Shown: piece after piece, positions 62,423 through 64,000 of the stretch | Numbering within the stretch: position 1 is the first letter of the stretch | How the letters are laid out: each line of letters opens with the position of its first letter | Assembly (NCBI GenBank): GCA_017478625.1 | Contig: JAFVDF010000016.1 | Span: forward strand, 124,001-188,000 | Source of the DNA: Alloprevotella sp. | Lineage (GTDB): Bacteria; Bacteroidota; Bacteroidia; Bacteroidales; Bacteroidaceae | DNA: 64,000 bases | Reading direction: 5' to 3' | Notes under the pieces: generated by a model | Told to the model about the DNA's origin: nothing | What the model saw: only the letters and a program-made list of their open reading frames with translations | Database searches by the model: none | Made by a program: the position numbers and the translations under genes

Positions 62423-64000
62423 TTATTCTTTCTTTTCTGCGATTTCTGCAAGACGCTTCAGGGCGGCATTATCGCCTGCCACCCAAAGGCGGTCTCCGAC
62501 TTGGATGACACGGCTGGCCTGTGCCATTTCGATAGTGTCATCGCCTTCTTCCTGACTTTCGAAGCCTACGACGAGGCAGTCGTAACGGTCGCGGATATGG
62601 CTTTCGCTCAGCGGAAGGCCTGCAAGAGGCGACAGCGCCGAGATGTGTACGCTTCGGACGGAGAGAGGCTCTACGGCGAGGGCACTCTGATCCTGCGCTA
62701 CGCTTGTCTTGACGCGTTGTACAAAGGCTTGCAGACTTTCGTCATTGCCCAGCACTTCGAGCTTATCATGTGGAAAGACGCGCGAGGTAGCCCTCGGCGT
62801 ATGCAAGCGCTGACCACCGCGCACGATGGCTGCAATGAGTACACCGTCGGTCTGACCGATGCGGAGTTCCTGCAGTGTTTTTCCACCCCAGGTACTGCCT
62901 TCGGGCAAAACTACCTCTGACAGGTGGATGTCGTGCTTGCTCAGCGCTACGGCATATTTGGGTCTTGAGGATTCCTGCTTGCGTTCACGCAGATGGAGGT
63001 TGTCGCGGAAGATAAGTTCTAGTTGTCGGCTGGCACGTTTGATGAGTAGGGCAACGGGATTGGGAAATCCGATATTTTCACAGCAGAATAGCAATGTGAT
63101 AAGTACAGAGGCGAGGATGTGCCAGTACCAGCGTGCAGGGCTCAGGAAGTTGAGTACATAATAGACTATTGAACAGACTAAGGCAAAGCGGACAAGTACC
63201 GTCAGCTGGAAGATACGGTAATTTAACTGTCTCGATTCCGTGCGCCATATATCCACTTGCTCTGAACCAAACTTCTTCATTACTATGGGGCGCAGGAAGA
63301 GAGAACAGAGGCCTATGGTGAGGATACCACAGACCGCATTGCCGACCCAATGTCCAAAGATACCGCGCGATACGGGCAGAAGAGCAGAGAGCGAGAACGT
63401 CATCACAGTCAGGGCGAGGATGAGAAATACACCGCCAATCATTACTTGGCGTTGCAACATCTTCTGCCAAGGATGTCCGGGCTCTGTATCGGTCTGTACT
63501 TCGGGACGTTGCGAAAGGCGCAGTGCTACAGAGTCGGGCAGGTGGCTCTCTAAGAACGAATAGGCAGGCTCGGCAAAACGCATCATATAGGGCGTGAAAA
63601 ATGTAGTTATGATGGACACGGCCACCACAATGGGGTATAGGAAGTCATGGGTTACGCCGAGCGAATGGCCTAGGGCCGCAAGGATAAAGGCGAACTCACC
63701 AATCTGCGCCAAGGAGAAACCGCACTGCATGGCTATTCGGAGTGACTGTCCCGATATGAGAAATGCCAGCGTGCCCAAGATGGCCTGCCCCAGTATGACG
63801 GCGAGGGTCAGCACGAGTATGGGCACAGCATATTGCACCAGGATTTGAGGATCTACGAGCATGCCGACGCTCACGAAGAAAATGGCGCTGAACAGGTCTT
63901 TAACGGGACCTACAACTTTCTCTATGCTTTCAGCTTCTACGGTCTCTGCAAGGATGCTTCCCATCATAAAAGCACCAAACGCGCTGGAGTAACCAGCCTG
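62423..64000 (-). CDS. Kef-type CPA2 cation/proton antiporter with two RCK-C domains (5' end cut by window)
   Basis: The frame is open to the window end, so the N-terminal half of the membrane domain is missing. What remains shows transmembrane segments of a Na+/H+ exchanger (LFSAIFFVSVGMLVDP is the typical CPA2 motif; GFSLAQIGEFAFIL is a conserved helix), then extra membrane helices near residues 175-300. Two TrkA-C/RCK-C modules close the protein (SEVVLPEGSTWGGKTLQEL and VHISALSPLAGLPLSES). Such proteins exchange K+ or Na+ for H+ and are gated by ligand binding at the RCK domains. Confidence 0.85.
   Translation of the reverse strand, partial: QAGYSSAFGAFMMGSILAETVEAESIEKVVGPVKDLFSAIFFVSVGMLVDPQILVQYAVPILVLTLAVILGQAILGTLAFLISGQSLRIAMQCGFSLAQIGEFAFILAALGHSLGVTHDFLYPIVVAVSIITTFFTPYMMRFAEPAYSFLESHLPDSVALRLSQRPEVQTDTEPGHPWQKMLQRQVMIGGVFLILALTVMTFSLSALLPVSRGIFGHWVGNAVCGILTIGLCSLFLRPIVMKKFGSEQVDIWRTESRQLNYRIFQLTVLVRFALVCSIVYYVLNFLSPARWYWHILASVLITLLFCCENIGFPNPVALLIKRASRQLELIFRDNLHLRERKQESSRPKYAVALSKHDIHLSEVVLPEGSTWGGKTLQELRIGQTDGVLIAAIVRGGQRLHTPRATSRVFPHDKLEVLGNDESLQAFVQRVKTSVAQDQSALAVEPLSVRSVHISALSPLAGLPLSESHIRDRYDCLVVGFESQEEGDDTIEMAQASRVIQVGDRLWVAGDNAALKRLAEIAEKKE

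Overview
The window looks like a chromosomal segment of an anaerobic Bacteroidota bacterium, most likely order Bacteroidales. The genus cannot be fixed from the sequence. The evidence is the type IX secretion-style cell-surface protein, an Oar-like TonB-dependent receptor, the FeoA-FeoB fusion, a DUF4270 lipoprotein, the bacterial PUR-alpha protein, the long-form NusB, the rimP-nusA-infB and nusB-yajC-ybbR-coaE gene orders, and promoters of the Bacteroides TTTG / TAnnTTTG type. Both ends cut through genes.

Layout. 1-8.3 kb: a truncated giant surface protein, tRNA-Lys, a half-length GT5 starch-synthase-like protein, a DUF4270 lipoprotein and a sugar nucleotidyltransferase. 8.5-13.2 kb: a PfkB sugar kinase, a GNAT-Ogt DNA-repair fusion, and ferrous iron uptake (FeoAB fusion plus the 44-residue Cys-rich partner). 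13.4-22 kb: a complete citrate lyase operon (citD-E-F-X and a citC-citG fusion) running straight into aconitase and NADP-isocitrate dehydrogenase. 22.3-26.6 kb (minus): a surface-polysaccharide block (Wza-like export lipoprotein, CpsB-type phosphatase, ManA, YfcE, RfbB). 26.8-31.2 kb: dxs-trkA, a small membrane protein and an AlkD-like protein. 31.5-42.6 kb (minus): hsp20, sufB, cvpA, infB, nusA, rimP, coaE-GNAT, ybbR, yajC, nusB. 42.9-53.3 kb: PUR-alpha, GH20 hexosaminidase, ClpB, TrpB2 behind a tryptophan attenuator, MsrA, a Ser-type sulfatase and GlmM. 53.6-64 kb: the TonB receptor, a 2.5-kb AT-rich insert flanked by a 32-bp direct repeat, an MmeI-like restriction-modification enzyme and a truncated Kef-type antiporter.

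The most unusual signal is non-coding. At least four intergenic regions (near 22.2, 31.3, 47.9 and 57.0 kb), with weaker examples near 8.4, 10.6 and 53.5 kb, carry arrays of short odd-length palindromes whose centres are exactly 21 bp apart. There are two unit types: GCAT-W-ATGC-like and TTTCACA-S-TGTGAAA. Both types sit in one common 21-bp register, and the second type occurs as exactly three consecutive units in four arrays. Two helical turns between dyads suggests an array of operator-like protein sites on one DNA face or a MITE-like repeat. I do not recognise it as a described element.

The second clear regulatory finding is a full transcription attenuator upstream of trpB2: promoter, a 20-residue leader peptide with three consecutive Trp codons, an 8-bp candidate antiterminator overlapping the leader stop codon, and an intrinsic terminator.
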